Shown here: piece after piece, positions 33,501 to 44,275 of the stretch
Layout of the letters: every line of letters begins with the position of its first letter
Position numbering within the stretch: position 1 is the stretch's first letter
Assembly: GCA_017165825.1 (NCBI GenBank)
Contig: CM029366.1
Location: 26,949,862-27,013,861, forward strand
Length of the DNA: 64,000 bases
DNA from: Hepsetus odoe
Taxonomy: Eukaryota; Chordata; Actinopteri; Characiformes; Hepsetidae
Reading direction: 5' to 3'
The notes under the pieces: model-generated
Seen by the model: only the letters and a program-made list of their open reading frames with translations
Told to the model about the DNA's origin: nothing
The model's database searches: none
Made by a program: the position numbers and the translations under genes

Positions 33501-35283
33501 TCTCTTTTGTATCGCAAAATGGGTGAGTTAGCTTTAACCTAACTTCAATTGAACTTGTATTTTTATAGCCTAACATCACATCTATTGGTGCGTATTGTAT
33601 ATTTTTCTTTATTTTATTTTTTTAGAGTGTTCTAGGATTCTGTTCTAGTCTTGAGGGCTGTCAAAAGACAAATCTTTAATCTATAAAAAAAATGCCTACT
33701 TAAGTATTCATATTATTTGGGCCAGCCTGGGTTCATATTTTAATTAATTTGAATTTAATTAATTAATTAATTAATCCTGCCACTGGGCATACGTTGAGCA
33801 GCAAAGTGGACAATGCATGGAAACATCAGTACTGAAATGGACTATCCACATTTTGTCTTCTTTTTTTTTTTTTGTATTTATTTGACAGCCATGAAGTTCA
33901 TTTTGGCTGCCCAATATCTATGAGAACAATACCACAGTTATATCAAGATTAACATGCACTGCTGAGTGTGTCTAATTTGAGTAAATGCAACAAGCCTAGC
34001 CACAGCATTCCACAGGATTATGTTTCTGCCTCCTTGGGGTTTATACTGATTATGACAGTGTAATGGGACATTGCTTTCATGGCAGCTATCTGCTTTCTCA
34101 TGAGAAGGTGGCATTAAGCAAGAGAGCACAGAGTCAGAACAGTTTAGATGTGAGATGTGAATCGTCCCCCCACTCTGGGTTTCAAACCAGAAAAAAGAGA
34201 TGTCGTTTCTAAGCCATGAACACTACGGGGTGGCATTTCAGAGACTACAGAACTCTTAACAGTTAGATGCGAGTGGTCAATGTAGTTTGTCTGTGCCGAT
34301 GATAACAGCTTTAATGTGCAATATCCTGTAAAGCACTGTGTTTTCTGATTGTATTGATTAAACATGGAAGATTTCAGATATAACTGTGTCCTGAGATATG
34401 AGATTTTTTATTGAATAGTTTATAACTGGATGAATCAGGTGATGAGCCCCAAACAAGCAACAAATCCAGCGATGGAATCTTTAAACATGAAATTGTGGTA
34501 GTGCATCATCTGGCTGAGCAGAGCAGAGATTGTGTGCAGTTGGGGATTAATAGGCAGTGCAGCAGTTGTTAGTCATCTTCAGTGTACTCCTCCTCCTGAT
34601 AACCTGTCGATATTAGACCCTGATTTAATCACTACGCCTACCAGAAGAGCCCTTCAAAAGGAAAATAAGGGGGAAGATAAAAGACAAATGCAATGACTTT
34701 AAACCTTGTACCAGTATAGTCATTTAATGCCTTTTTATTCAGCTGCAGAATCTGAGATCGCTTGAATTATTCCATGAATGGCTGCCTGTATATACGTCAG
34801 AGTGGCTTTTGTTTTGCTGAGTTTAGTTCTTAAATCAATACAAGCTTGGGTGATTCATCTCTGCCTGCTGTGAACAGCACACCATTTCTCTGCATTTAAA
34901 TAGGAGCTTGGAACTGCAATACTAAGAACACCAAACTGCTCAACCGCTCAGTAATGTCCATGATAAAAGTATTAACTTAGTAAGTTAAGTTGACTCATCT
35001 AGATTGGACTTTTTTTTTATTTTAGACATGCTGGGTGTGAAATGAAACAACTCCCTGTTTGCTAATTAAAGGGTCATTCCAGTTTAATGCTATTTGTCAT
35101 GCCATTCAATACTCTGTGGTAGGTCTTATCTCTCATGGCTTTGAAAAAATTCAACTCTGTGTCAGCAGTCAAACAAAATTATAGATACAAACAATGATTC
35201 CATCTTTAGTCAGCACAAAAGGGACTCCAATGACAGGTTTTAGCATTTAGGTCTGAAAGAGAATTCAGTTTGAGGTAAAATAC
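30556..35283. other. Longest repeat-poor stretch; no gene seen
   Basis: About 4.7 kb in which I recognise no exon, RNA gene or interspersed repeat, only a (TTAA)n run near 33754-33776 and poly-T near 33861. Its relative lack of repeats makes it a reasonable place to look for conserved regulatory elements. Confidence 0.4.
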
Positions 35284-35530
35284 ATGATAGTGTGGTGTGG
35301 CGATAGTGGATTACACAGTGGTACAGTGGGTGGCACTGTCACCTCACAGCCAGAAGGTTTGGGTTTGATTCCCAGGCAGGGCGGTCTGGTTCCTTTCTGT
35401 GTGGAGTTTGCATTCTCTCCCCAGTTCTGCCCGGGTTTCCACTGGGTGCTCCAGTTTCCTTCACCATGCAAAGACATGTGGGTCAGGTGGAATAGAGATC
35501 TTAAATTGGCACCCAGGTGTGAGAGACAGT
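35284..35530 (+). mobile_element. Diverged retroposon of the GTGGCGCAGTGGGTAGC type
   Basis: GTACAGTGGGTGGCACTGTC, ACCTCACAGCCAGAAGGTTT, GGGTTTGATTCCCAGGC, then TGTGTGGAGTTTGCATTCTC, GGTGCTCCAGTTTCC and AAGACATGTGGGTCAGGTG. This is the widespread fish retroposon with a tRNA-like front and a L2-like tail. The open frames here are not host coding. Confidence 0.75.
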
Positions 35531-35900
35531 CTGCAGAGGAAGCCTGTGAAATGTTCAGTGTTCTGGTGGGTGGATCCTAAAATTTACTATCCACAAAAGA
35601 ATCCTAGACTTAAAAAGTTGGACGAGCACTGTAGATATGTAGACATGCTCTACAACACAAGTTAATGGAACTGTTTTACATTTGTCCATATGACACACTG
35701 CACAGTTGATTGTAATATACCTAATGCTCTGGCAGCATGCCTAAGACTTTTATTGATCTAATCAGCAGTTGTTTTTTTTTTGTGCTTTATATATTTTGAT
35801 GCCATATTTACATGAATGAAGTTATGAAACTACTACACATAGCTGATCAAGAAACAATGAAGCAAGCAACTATACATTTACAAGAAAGGCTTTGGTTCCT

Positions 35901-36029
35901 CTCCCTGCGATAGGCTGGCGACCTGTCCAGGGTGTGTCCCCCGTCATTCGCCCTGTGTGAGCTGGGATGGACTCCAGCACTCCCCCGTGACCCCTCTTGG
36001 GACAAGCGGCAGATAATGGCTTGCTGGCT
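35901..36029 (+). mobile_element. SINE-C tail inserted alone, 13-bp target duplication
   Basis: GGCTTTGGTTCCT flanks it at 35888-35900 and 36030-36042. The insert carries only the tail module (CTGCGATAGGCTGG, GACCTGTCCAGGGTGTGTCC, GGGACAAGCGGCAGATAATG) with no tRNA-like head, as expected of a 5'-truncated LINE or SINE copy. Confidence 0.9.
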
Positions 36030-36042
36030 GGCTTTGGTTCCT

Positions 36043-36884
36043 GTAAACACTTTCAGATCCTCTAAATGGCTTCTTGTGTCAATGCATAGTTCTAGGAAGA
36101 ATCTTGGGTTGTTGTAGAAACTATACATTATGTGAAGGTTCTTTAAACTTTTCTTTACCATTTCTAATCTCATTCTCCATCTGCAGGGTTCTTTAAATAG
36201 TAAAAGGTAGTTTTTTTTATTGCACTTTTCAAAAAATGTTTGCCAAAATCCCTTTAGCCAAAAAGGCTGGCACTAGAGGACTCCTTGTGTAATGTAAGAA
36301 CCAAAGCACCTCATTCATTACATTCAGCATTTTCTGGAGCTCCTTTGCATCAGCTTAGATCCAGCTTTGCTTTACCTGGCAAAGACTAGAGAAATGTGAA
36401 CATATGGTGTGATGTGATGCTCGGTGTGAGAGGTGCTCCTACTCCCCTGCACACCAGAATTAGTCCCGTCTGTTTAGAACCCTGGAATTTCAGCTTGAAT
36501 GAGCGTCAGAAAGCAAGCAGTCCAGATATGATGCATGCACTGCCTTATCACTGCCCCCATCTGTTCAGCGAGGCAGCTCTCTGTCTTTCTTCACTCTGCC
36601 ACCTCATACCAAGAGATTTTCAATCACAGGAAATGAGAGAGGAGTGATAGACTGTGAGACAATGTTGATCTTCTATCTTTGGCTTCATTTTCATCTACAG
36701 TTCAACCTTTTCCACATTAAAAGAGAAAGACAAAAGTGGATGACAATGAAAAGATACAAATCTATGCTAATTTGGTGTTTATTCTAGTGCAGGTAATGTG
36801 TTAATATAGTACATAATAAACTTTACATTATGTTTAAAAACATTCCTGCAACATTTTTTTTTTCTTCATATTCTTCCTTAAAAT
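36043..36884. other. No gene seen
   Basis: Apparently unique sequence. An 83-codon plus-strand ORF at 36396-36647 has no recognised domain. Confidence 0.4.
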
Positions 36885-37093
36885 GTGGTGGTGGTTTAGT
36901 GGTAGGGTACTTGCCTATGGACCTATGGTTCAAGAGGTCCCACGTTCGAATCCCACCTCTGGCACTACCACCTCTGGGTCCCTGAGCAAGACCCTTAACC
37001 CTGAGTTGCTCCAGGGGGACTGTCCCTGTAATTAGGACATGGAAGTCGCTCTGGATAAGAGCGTCTGCTAAATGCCGTAAATGTAAATGTAAA
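36885..37093 (+). mobile_element. SINE-B, full length
   Basis: tRNA-like head (TGGTTTAGTGGTAGGGTACT) with B box (GTTCGAATCCC), body CTGGCACTACCACC and GGTCCCTGAGCAAGACCCTT, and 3' end GGACATGGAAGTCGCTCTGG ... AAATGCCGTAAATGTAAATG. Confidence 0.92.
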
Positions 37094-37399
37094 ACAGTAT
37101 GCATTCACCAGAACAAATAAAAATGCAGGCCAGAAGTTTGGACCCACCCTCAGATTTCTTTAAAAACTGATTTTCTAATGCATTAGACGCTTTTTCATAA
37201 TTCTGTTAAAATAAATTATACTGTGTGCATTATTAGGCAAGTGAGGATTTTGACCATATCATCATTTTGAGCTCCAGTCTGTATAAACTCAAATGCTAGT
37301 TGGATTTAAGCAGATCAGGGGATGTGTGTTTGTGTAATGAGGGAGGGTGTGGCCTAAGGAGATCAACACTCCGAGGTGTGCGTGATTATTAATCATTTC

Positions 37400-37602
37400 C
37401 ACTTGCCTATGGACATATGGCTCAAGAAACCTATGGCTCAAGAGGTCCCCGGTTCGAATCCCACCTCTGGCACTACCACCACTGGGTCCCTGAGCAAGAC
37501 CCTTAACCGAGTTGCTCCAGGGGGACTGTCCCTGTAATTAGGACGTGGAAGTCGCTCTGGATAAGAGCGTCTGCTAAATGCCGTAAATGTAAATGTAAAT
37601 GT
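37400..37602 (+). mobile_element. SINE-B with partial head, inserted in the mariner relic
   Basis: ACTTGCCTATGG, duplicated CCTATGGCTCAAGA, B box CGGTTCGAATCCC, body and the (AAATGT) tail. The first 20 bp or so of the head is absent. Confidence 0.9.
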
Positions 37603-37894
37603 GATCACAGAACCATCAAACGGTTTATTGCAAATATTCACCAGGATCACAAGAAACGTATAGAGTCACAGATTTGAGATAAATCAAACAAACCAGGAGA
37701 CCATAAAACTACCAGGAACCCATGATCCTCCAGTCTGTCATATTCCAGAACTTAACCGACCTGGAGTGTCCAGAAGTACAAGGTGTTCAGTGCTCAGAAA
37801 CATGGCCAAGGTAAGGAAGACTGAAACCCGACCACCACTAAACAAGACACATCAGTTGAAACGTCAAAACTGCGCCAAGAAATATCTCAAGACA

Positions 37895-38112
37895 TTCATC
37901 CATTTTCTGCCGCTTGTCCCAAACAGGGTCGCGCTGGTGTCCAACCCAGCACACAGGGCGAGGACGTGGACAGGTCGCCAGCCCATCGCAGGGAGGAGTG
38001 GGACGGGGACGGCACCTTCCTCAAGGGTACCTCAGGGCAACCCATTGGGAAGGGGTTCGAACCCCGATCCTCCGGCCAACGCCCTTACCACTAGGCCACC
38101 GCTGCCCCATAG
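37895..38112 (-). mobile_element. SINE-C inserted in transposase sequence, 9-bp target duplication
   Basis: CTCAAGACA occurs at 37886-37894 and 38113-38121. Removing the insert restores the transposase order AAATATCTCAAGACA then GATTTTTGAAAGG. Minus-strand head GGGGCAGCGGTGGCC at the right, tail module at the left. Confidence 0.92.
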
Positions 38113-38636
38113 CTCAAGACAGATTTTTGAAAGGTTTTATGGACTGATGAGATGAGAGTGACTCTTGATGCACCCGATGGATGGGCCTGCGGTTGGATCA
38201 GTAACAGTCCATCTCTCTGAACAGTGTCTGGGAGGCTGTGGTTGCTGCTGCACAAAAAGTTGATGGTCAGCAGATCAAGAAACTGACAGAATCAACGGAA
38301 CGCTTATGACTGTGTTTGAACATATGGGTGGCTATTTTCTCACTGATTTTTGAACATTTTTTTAATGTTTATTTGTCAATTTTGAGTTGTTTCTTTATTA
38401 TTCTCACTTTTAATAGAAGAAAACAAACAAGTGAGATGGGAAAGCTTTCATTTAGTTGTGTGATAATTCTGCACACTAATAGCAGTCTAATATTTGTGTA
38501 CACACATGTATCCCCTGAGAATATTCACGCTCACATTTCCTTTGTAAAACATTCAGGTGTCAGTGTCATTATTATTATGGATTGATGGATAGCACAGTGT
38601 TTGTTCCAGGTTAATAATAATCCTCAAAATATATAA

Positions 38637-38983
38637 TATAATAATAATAAAATAATTGTGCAAAGAGGGAATAAGAAATACTTAAAACAAATGTGAATGT
38701 GACTGATTAAAAAAAAAATCATTATATATCTTGTAGTTATTTTATAAAGACAAATCTGGGAGCATAAACCTGCTGGAAAAATGTTATAAATATAGTGAAG
38801 ATGTTGCCCTTGGTTGCAAAGGTTCAAAGAAAGATTTATTGATGTTGTAATTGAGGAGGACAAGAACAGCTGATATTTATGTGTACTTATATTTATGTGT
38901 TAGTGTTTCAAGAGAGAAAGACAGAGACAGAGCGAGTAAGCGAGTGAGTGAGTGAGCAGAGGTATGAACAATATGCACCTCTG
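38637..38983. other. No gene seen; short (GAGT)n
   Basis: AT-rich sequence with a GAGT tetramer run near 38936-38957. Confidence 0.45.
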
Positions 38984-38995
38984 AATGAAAACATC

Positions 38996-39108
38996 AGTCA
39001 GTCAGTCATTTTCTGGGCCGCTCGTCCTAATTAGGGTTGCGGGGGGGTGCTGGAGTCCATCCCAGCTCACATAGGGCAAAGGACGGGGACACACCCTGGA
39101 CAGGTCTT
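38996..39108 (-). mobile_element. SINE-C tail inserted alone, 12-bp target duplication
   Basis: AATGAAAACATC flanks it at 38984-38995 and 39109-39120. The insert is the tail module only, read on the minus strand (GACCTGTCCAGGGTGTGTCC to CCTAATTAGGACGAGCGGCC). An adjoining CAGT run lies at the left end. Confidence 0.9.
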
Positions 39109-39167
39109 AATGAAAACATCTAAAAGTATTTGGACACTAATGAACAAATGGAACTAAATGGAACTTC

Positions 39168-39338
39168 AAGGTACCCTTGAGCAAGGTACTGTCCTCGTCA
39201 CTGCTCCCCGGGTGCTTTCATGGCTGCCCACTGCTGCAGTGTGTTTGTATGGGTTAAATGTAGAGGTCCAGTTTTGTTGTGGTTCACTGTGTGCTGTGCT
39301 GTGACCTTGCAATGACAAGAATAGTCACTTTCACTTGT
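39168..39338 (+). mobile_element. SINE-A without head
   Basis: Starts in the core at AAGGTACCCTTGAGCAAGGT and continues to the TAGTCACTTTCACTT tail; 5' truncated. Confidence 0.88.
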
Positions 39339-40420
39339 TACAGATACAGGTGTTCAGTTACACTCACACACCTGCACAAAGTCAAAGAGCCAAATGATTT
39401 AGATGATGTTATAGCTCTCCACTATTGGCCATCTCCACTAATGGAGCGGTTAATCTATCTCCTCTGAAGTGACTGAGCTCCATCCAATACTTTTGAGATG
39501 GAATGGTGTTTATAATCCAGAACTATTTATTCAACGACGGTACTTGACCCCAAAAACGTTCTTCACGACTCCTACGATTGTGGTAAAAGCATTACATTTA
39601 ATGCAGGTTAAACTACTTTGTAGGCATAATGAGTTCTGGATGTTAAGAATGTTTTGTTGCTGCTCTGATTGCATCCGAGTTTGTAAGGACAGAGATCTAC
39701 TTACAATTTGCATGCCCACTTCCAGAAGTGAAAGGGTAGCTGTTATGGATATGCACTAGAAGTGGGTGAGTGTAGTTCGTTCATCAAAAAGCACAAAGGA
39801 AAAAGCTTTTGGACTCCATCACAGCAGGTGAGGGGGGGGGGTTTCTCATGTGGTGTAGCAGCATCTTGCATAAGAAGAATTTGTTCAGTGCTGGATTGTG
39901 GTTTTGTTTTCATTAAATGTCCTCAAATTTACATAAAATTCTAGTTCTCCCCTTCAGACTATGCACTTTTTTCCTCGTGTTTTTGTTGCTTTATTACAAA
40001 ACACTCATCGCACTAAATAATCGTAAAACCCTTCCTGGGCTGAGGAAGTTGGCTTAAGACCAGAAAACACAAAACTGCACAGTGCTTAATGTCTCCAGAC
40101 CAGGGAAACCCCTGAGATAAAGTATAGAACAGGTCTCCTTGTGCTGTTTAGGTGATATTACAAAGTGAATTAAGTTCTCATAACAATTTTATGAGCTTCA
40201 GTTGCTAAAATCAGCTCAGTAGTGATACAGTGATGGTTGCTGGCTTTTGATCGATTACAAGTTTAAGCAAACAAATAAGGTAAAAAAAATGTTTGAGCGG
40301 CATTAGTACAATGATAAAATTTTATTTATTTTCTGCAAATATGTTGATTTTTCAAATCTTTGTGAGCCTTCTTATCACTGCTTATTAAAAATTCTTGATA
40401 CTTAATAAAGTATGTCATTT
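39339..40420. other. No gene seen
   Basis: Apparently unique sequence with a G10 run at 39832-39841. A 96-codon ORF at 39469-39759 shows no domain or splice context. Confidence 0.4.
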
Positions 40421-40647
40421 GGGGCAGTGGTGCCCTAGTAGTTAGGGAGCTGGCCTCAGGATTGGAAGGTTGTGGATTCGAAACGCAGACCATTAGGTTG
40501 TGCTGAGGTTGCGTTGAGCAAGGTACTGTCTCCATCACTGCTCCCGGGGTGCTTTGCATAGCTGCCCCTGCTGCAAGTGTGTGTATGGTTTAAAGACAGA
40601 GGTTGCATTTTGTTGTGTTGCACAATGACAAAAAGTCACTTTCACTT
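40421..40647 (+). mobile_element. SINE-A, full length
   Basis: Head GGGGCAGTGGTGCCCTAGTA, B box GGATTCGAAACG, core TTGAGCAAGGTACTGTC, tail GTCACTTTCACTT. Confidence 0.9.
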
Positions 40648-40883
40648 GTTTCTCTAGCCATGTCCAAAGCCAAAGACCAATTTTTCTGTTTTATCATCAG
40701 TGATGTACAAATAGGTTCATATTCATTTACTAAAATATAAAATGGAGGCCAAAGCAAATTTCTCTGTTCACATATCATTTCAGCTATGGTAAGACATCTG
40801 TGGTCATTAGGATTTTTTTATGCCCACCATAGCTGGATGTTGTAGTTTTGGATGCATCTAGCCTTTTAAAGTCTGCTGTTATG

Positions 40884-41107
40884 GTGAAGTTGACCGTTTT
40901 GTCATCGTGAAACACAGAGCAGCACACAGTGAGACACAACAAAATTCAGCCTCTGCTTTTCACCCATACACACCGTGACGCAGTGGTCAGCTATTTAAAG
41001 CACCCTGGGAGCAAGTGATGGGGATGCTACTTTGCTCAAGGGTCCCTCAGGGCAACTTTCTGGTCTGGGATTCGAAAGCACGATTTTCTGATCCTGGGGC
41101 CAACTCC
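40884..41107 (-). mobile_element. SINE-A, head removed
   Basis: Tail and core are present up to CTGGGGCCAACTCC. The tRNA-like head that should follow is replaced by the SINE-B at 41112. Confidence 0.85.
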
Positions 41108-41111
41108 AATA

Positions 41112-41304
41112 CAACGTTTAACAGACACTCTTATCCAGAATGATTCCCATTTCCTAACTACAGGGGCAGGGACAGTCTCCCTGGAGCAACTTGGGATTGA
41201 GGGTCTTCCACAAGAACCCGATGGTGGTTGTGGTGTTGGGAGCTGGACCTGTGACCTCCTGATCCATAGGCGAGTAGCCTACCACTAGACCACTACCAAC
41301 CCAT
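41112..41304 (-). mobile_element. SINE-B abutting SINE-A
   Basis: Minus-strand order: TGGTCTAGTGGTAGGCTACT, body, GGGAATCATTCTGGATAAGAG, tail. Its tail end abuts the truncated SINE-A, suggesting insertion followed by deletion. Confidence 0.82.
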
Positions 41305-43269
41305 GAGGGTTAAGGTTTAGAGTTCAAACCAGATAATTTTGCATGTCTTTATAAACTATCACATGTTTCTATCAAAGCAAAGCTGACTGTAATAGAACAA
41401 CAGAAGCATCAAAATGACTAACTTAGTCTTTTTTGAAGGTTGTCTTTGCTGTCAAGCTGTTAACGTCCCTGCTGTCATACAGCCTCTGGTAAATAATCAG
41501 TGCAATAATAAGTGCAAACACTTAATAACTGTAATTAAATAGTGTTCTCAGGAATTTGAGACTCATTACTTTTACTCTCTACATTTCAACACATAAATAT
41601 TGGTACTTTATATTCCTTAACAACTTAAGAACAATTTCAAAAGCTTGTAGCTTTAGTTTGTGTATTTAAGGGGGACTACCCACTGCTTTTCTTCTGCATA
41701 ATCTTCTTTTTGCTCTAATCTGTGTGTTATTGAGGTTGGAAAACAAAAATTGATATTAAAGTATTGATCCTGCTCAAAACCAAGCAATATGTTTTTTTTT
41801 TTATTGTTTGCTTCATTTCTGATCCCTGTCTGAAAGGTGTTGCATTTGTTTATCATTAAATAATATTGTCAGCTCTTCAAATGAAGCATGTAAGTATGTT
41901 GGTTACTGGAGTGCAGTTTTATCTTGCAGAGGGTCAAAGCAATAGGCTTATTCATCAATTTTTCAACAAAACACAAACTGTATAAATCATAATGTGTAGA
42001 AACTTGCAGTTTGCACTATAAGGACCACATCATGACCTCCAGATGAAACATTCTATCAAGGCCTATGTAGCCACCAATAAGACATGCCGCTTGCCTCTCT
42101 TTGAAGCAACAAAGCAATCACTCCTCTGCCCATATCGGCAGCTATAGACAGCATGCTGTGATCTGCATGCACAATCACTGGTCATACAATCACAGAGCTA
42201 TTCATGTATAAAACAGGAGAACAGAATACTGAAGAGAAACTGGACAGCCAGCACAAAGTGAGGAAGTGTTGCAGAAATTCGACTAGAGAATCATGTTACA
42301 ACTGCACTGTGTCACTGTTTGTTGGTTAGAAGGATAGCATCTGGCTTACTTTTGGAAACTTTGGAGACTGTTAACCTGTTCCACTTTATCCTCAATATTA
42401 TTTTCTCACTGTTAAGACTCCTTGTTCAGAAAGTACTGAAAGTTAAAACGAGTCATGTAGTAATGAGAATGATGGACTAAATCGCAAAATACAGACTAAT
42501 AAAAGAATCACTTGGAGAAAAATCTCATGTACAGAATATTCCACTGAGAGGTGCTGATCAATCAACTTGTGTTTTGGAGTCTCATTTTCCTTTACTTTAG
42601 CACCTGAGCTGTGGGTTTAATATTACTAGAAACACTAGTCAATTATTAAAAAAATAAATAATAATAAACTTTTTAAAAGAAAAAAGAAAAATATATTTCC
42701 AAAAAATACATTAAAAAAAGCACATTATAGCACAATAAAAAAATCTATTTAAAAATTCCCCCACTCAGACACAAGGAACGTATGCCTAATCTCTAAAAAT
42801 AAACAAATCTTCAATTTGAGACAAGAGACAACTGGGTCTTTTTCCCAAAAAGTAGGAGTGCAGACCTAAAATTTTTGTAAAAAAATGACATTTTGTAATG
42901 ACACTGTAAGAGTGCCCTTGATTTTTTGTCTGATCTCTTATCACTGCTCCTGAAAGTTCTAACACTTAAAAGAGTATGTTTTTTCTACCCTTGTCAAAAG
43001 CCACAGATAAATTTCAAATATTTTATGTTTATGTCAACAGTATGTGAATAAGTCCATTGCTCTTTTACTAAAATAGGGTAAGAAGTCAAAGCAAATTGCT
43101 ACACATCAAGTCAATGAGGGGAAGAAATAAGTGGTCTGTATGAATTTTTACTCAGCATTGCTGCATGTTGCAGCCTTGGACTGAAGATAATTCCTCATTA
43201 AAACTGGTTTGTGAATACCTTTGTCCTGTCTTCACTGGTTCATTGTAGCATCCAACCATAACTTAACTG
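41305..43269. other. No gene seen
   Basis: About 2 kb of AT-rich sequence with A-rich low complexity near 42640-42760. Confidence 0.4.
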
Positions 43270-43490
43270 CTAACTGGGGTCACAGGGCTGCCAAACCTCA
43301 CCCAGTGATAATGATCGCAAAAGGCAAAAAAATACCCTGGACAGGTCCATCGCAGGACAGACACACAAACAAACTCACTTACACGCATGCATCTCCAGAC
43401 CACCTGACATGCATGTCTTTGGACTGTAAGAGGAAAGCAGAGCACCTGGAAGCAAACCACACAGATGTGGAAAGAACACGCAGTGAGGTT
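43270..43490 (-). mobile_element. L2-like LINE tail, diverged
   Basis: CCTGGACAGGTCCATCGCAG, GACACACAAACAAACTC, CATGCATGTCTTTGGACTGT and GTGGAAAGAACACGCAG match, in order, the widespread fish L2-type 3' region on the minus strand. The 104-codon ORF here is not a host gene. Confidence 0.6.
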
Positions 43491-44081
43491 ATATTTTCAT
43501 TGCTCATTTTAGCAGCTCCGGTTTTAAACCAATGAAGCAAAATTTGATTCCCAGATGGCCTTGGTTCATCAGATACATCTGGGAAATTTTGGAGATTTGA
43601 TTGTTTGCTGAACGATTCCTTTATGGCACAATTAAATGAACCACAAGACACACAAGTTATCAGCATGTGCCACTGATTCTCCTCCTATGCCTTATGACAG
43701 AGAACCTCTTCTGCATGCTCAATCAAACTGCGGTGGACGCTGAGATCTTAGCTCAATGGTAGGTGCATTAGAGAACAGTCTATAATTATTTGTTTTTTCT
43801 TGCCTTCACACGCCACAGGGGGTCGGCTGACCGCTGATATCTGTGTGAACTAGAACAATATCTGCTTTTTCTATCACTGTTGATTCCAGACCCCTCACTG
43901 CTGTTAGTCATTATGCTTTTCTCTGGTAAAATGAATATTTCTAACAAACTTCATCTCTCTCTTCATTCATTATTCAATATTAATAATGAACTGCTTTTCT
44001 GGTCATTTCATTAGCTCAGTATACTAAGTGCTTCTGTACTATTTGGTCTTGGTCTAAGAAGTAAGGGTTCCCCTTATTATC
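43491..44081. other. No gene seen
   Basis: Apparently unique sequence, possibly grading into a retroposon tail at its right end. Confidence 0.35.
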
Positions 44082-44275
44082 TCGGTTCTCCTCAAGATTG
44101 CTTTCTCCTGCTTTAAGGGTGATACCTTATCTCTGCTTTTGGCTTGCTTTTGAATTGAATTGAACTGAATTGATTTTAATTGAATTGAACTGAACAAAAT
44201 CAAATCGAATAAAATTGAATTGAACTGAATAGAATCAAATCGAATCAACTGAATCGAATTGAATCGAATACTACT
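44082..44275 (+). repeat. Retroposon tail with (TTGAA)n / (GAATT)n pentamers
   Basis: TCGGTTCTCCTCAAGATTGC precedes TTTGAATTGAATTGAACTGA and many variant GAATT/GAATC pentamers. It looks like a LINE 3' end that seeded a pentanucleotide microsatellite. Confidence 0.65.

Larger units (their letters stand above)
37220..38636 (+). mobile_element. Mariner/Tc1-type transposon relic, split by two SINEs
   Basis: The left end has CTGTGTGCATTATTAGGCAA; near the right end is ATAATTCTGCACACTAATAG, then TTAATAATAATCCTCAAAAT. Transposase pieces include GGAGTGTCCAGAAGTACAAG, GAAACCCGACCACCACTAAA and, after the SINE-C insertion, TTTTATGGACTGATGAGATG (TDEMRVTLD with a catalytic Asp). The C-terminal end GGGAGGCTGTGGTTGCTGC is also present. 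A large central part is deleted. SINE-B (37400-37602) and SINE-C (37895-38112) interrupt it. Confidence 0.88.

Noticed and set aside
35284..35580. 98- and 88-codon ORFs as a small secreted protein
   Set aside because: The DNA is a diverged copy of a very common fish retroposon.
37766..38155. 129-codon ORF as a host gene
   Set aside because: It joins transposase sequence to an inserted SINE-C read in antisense.
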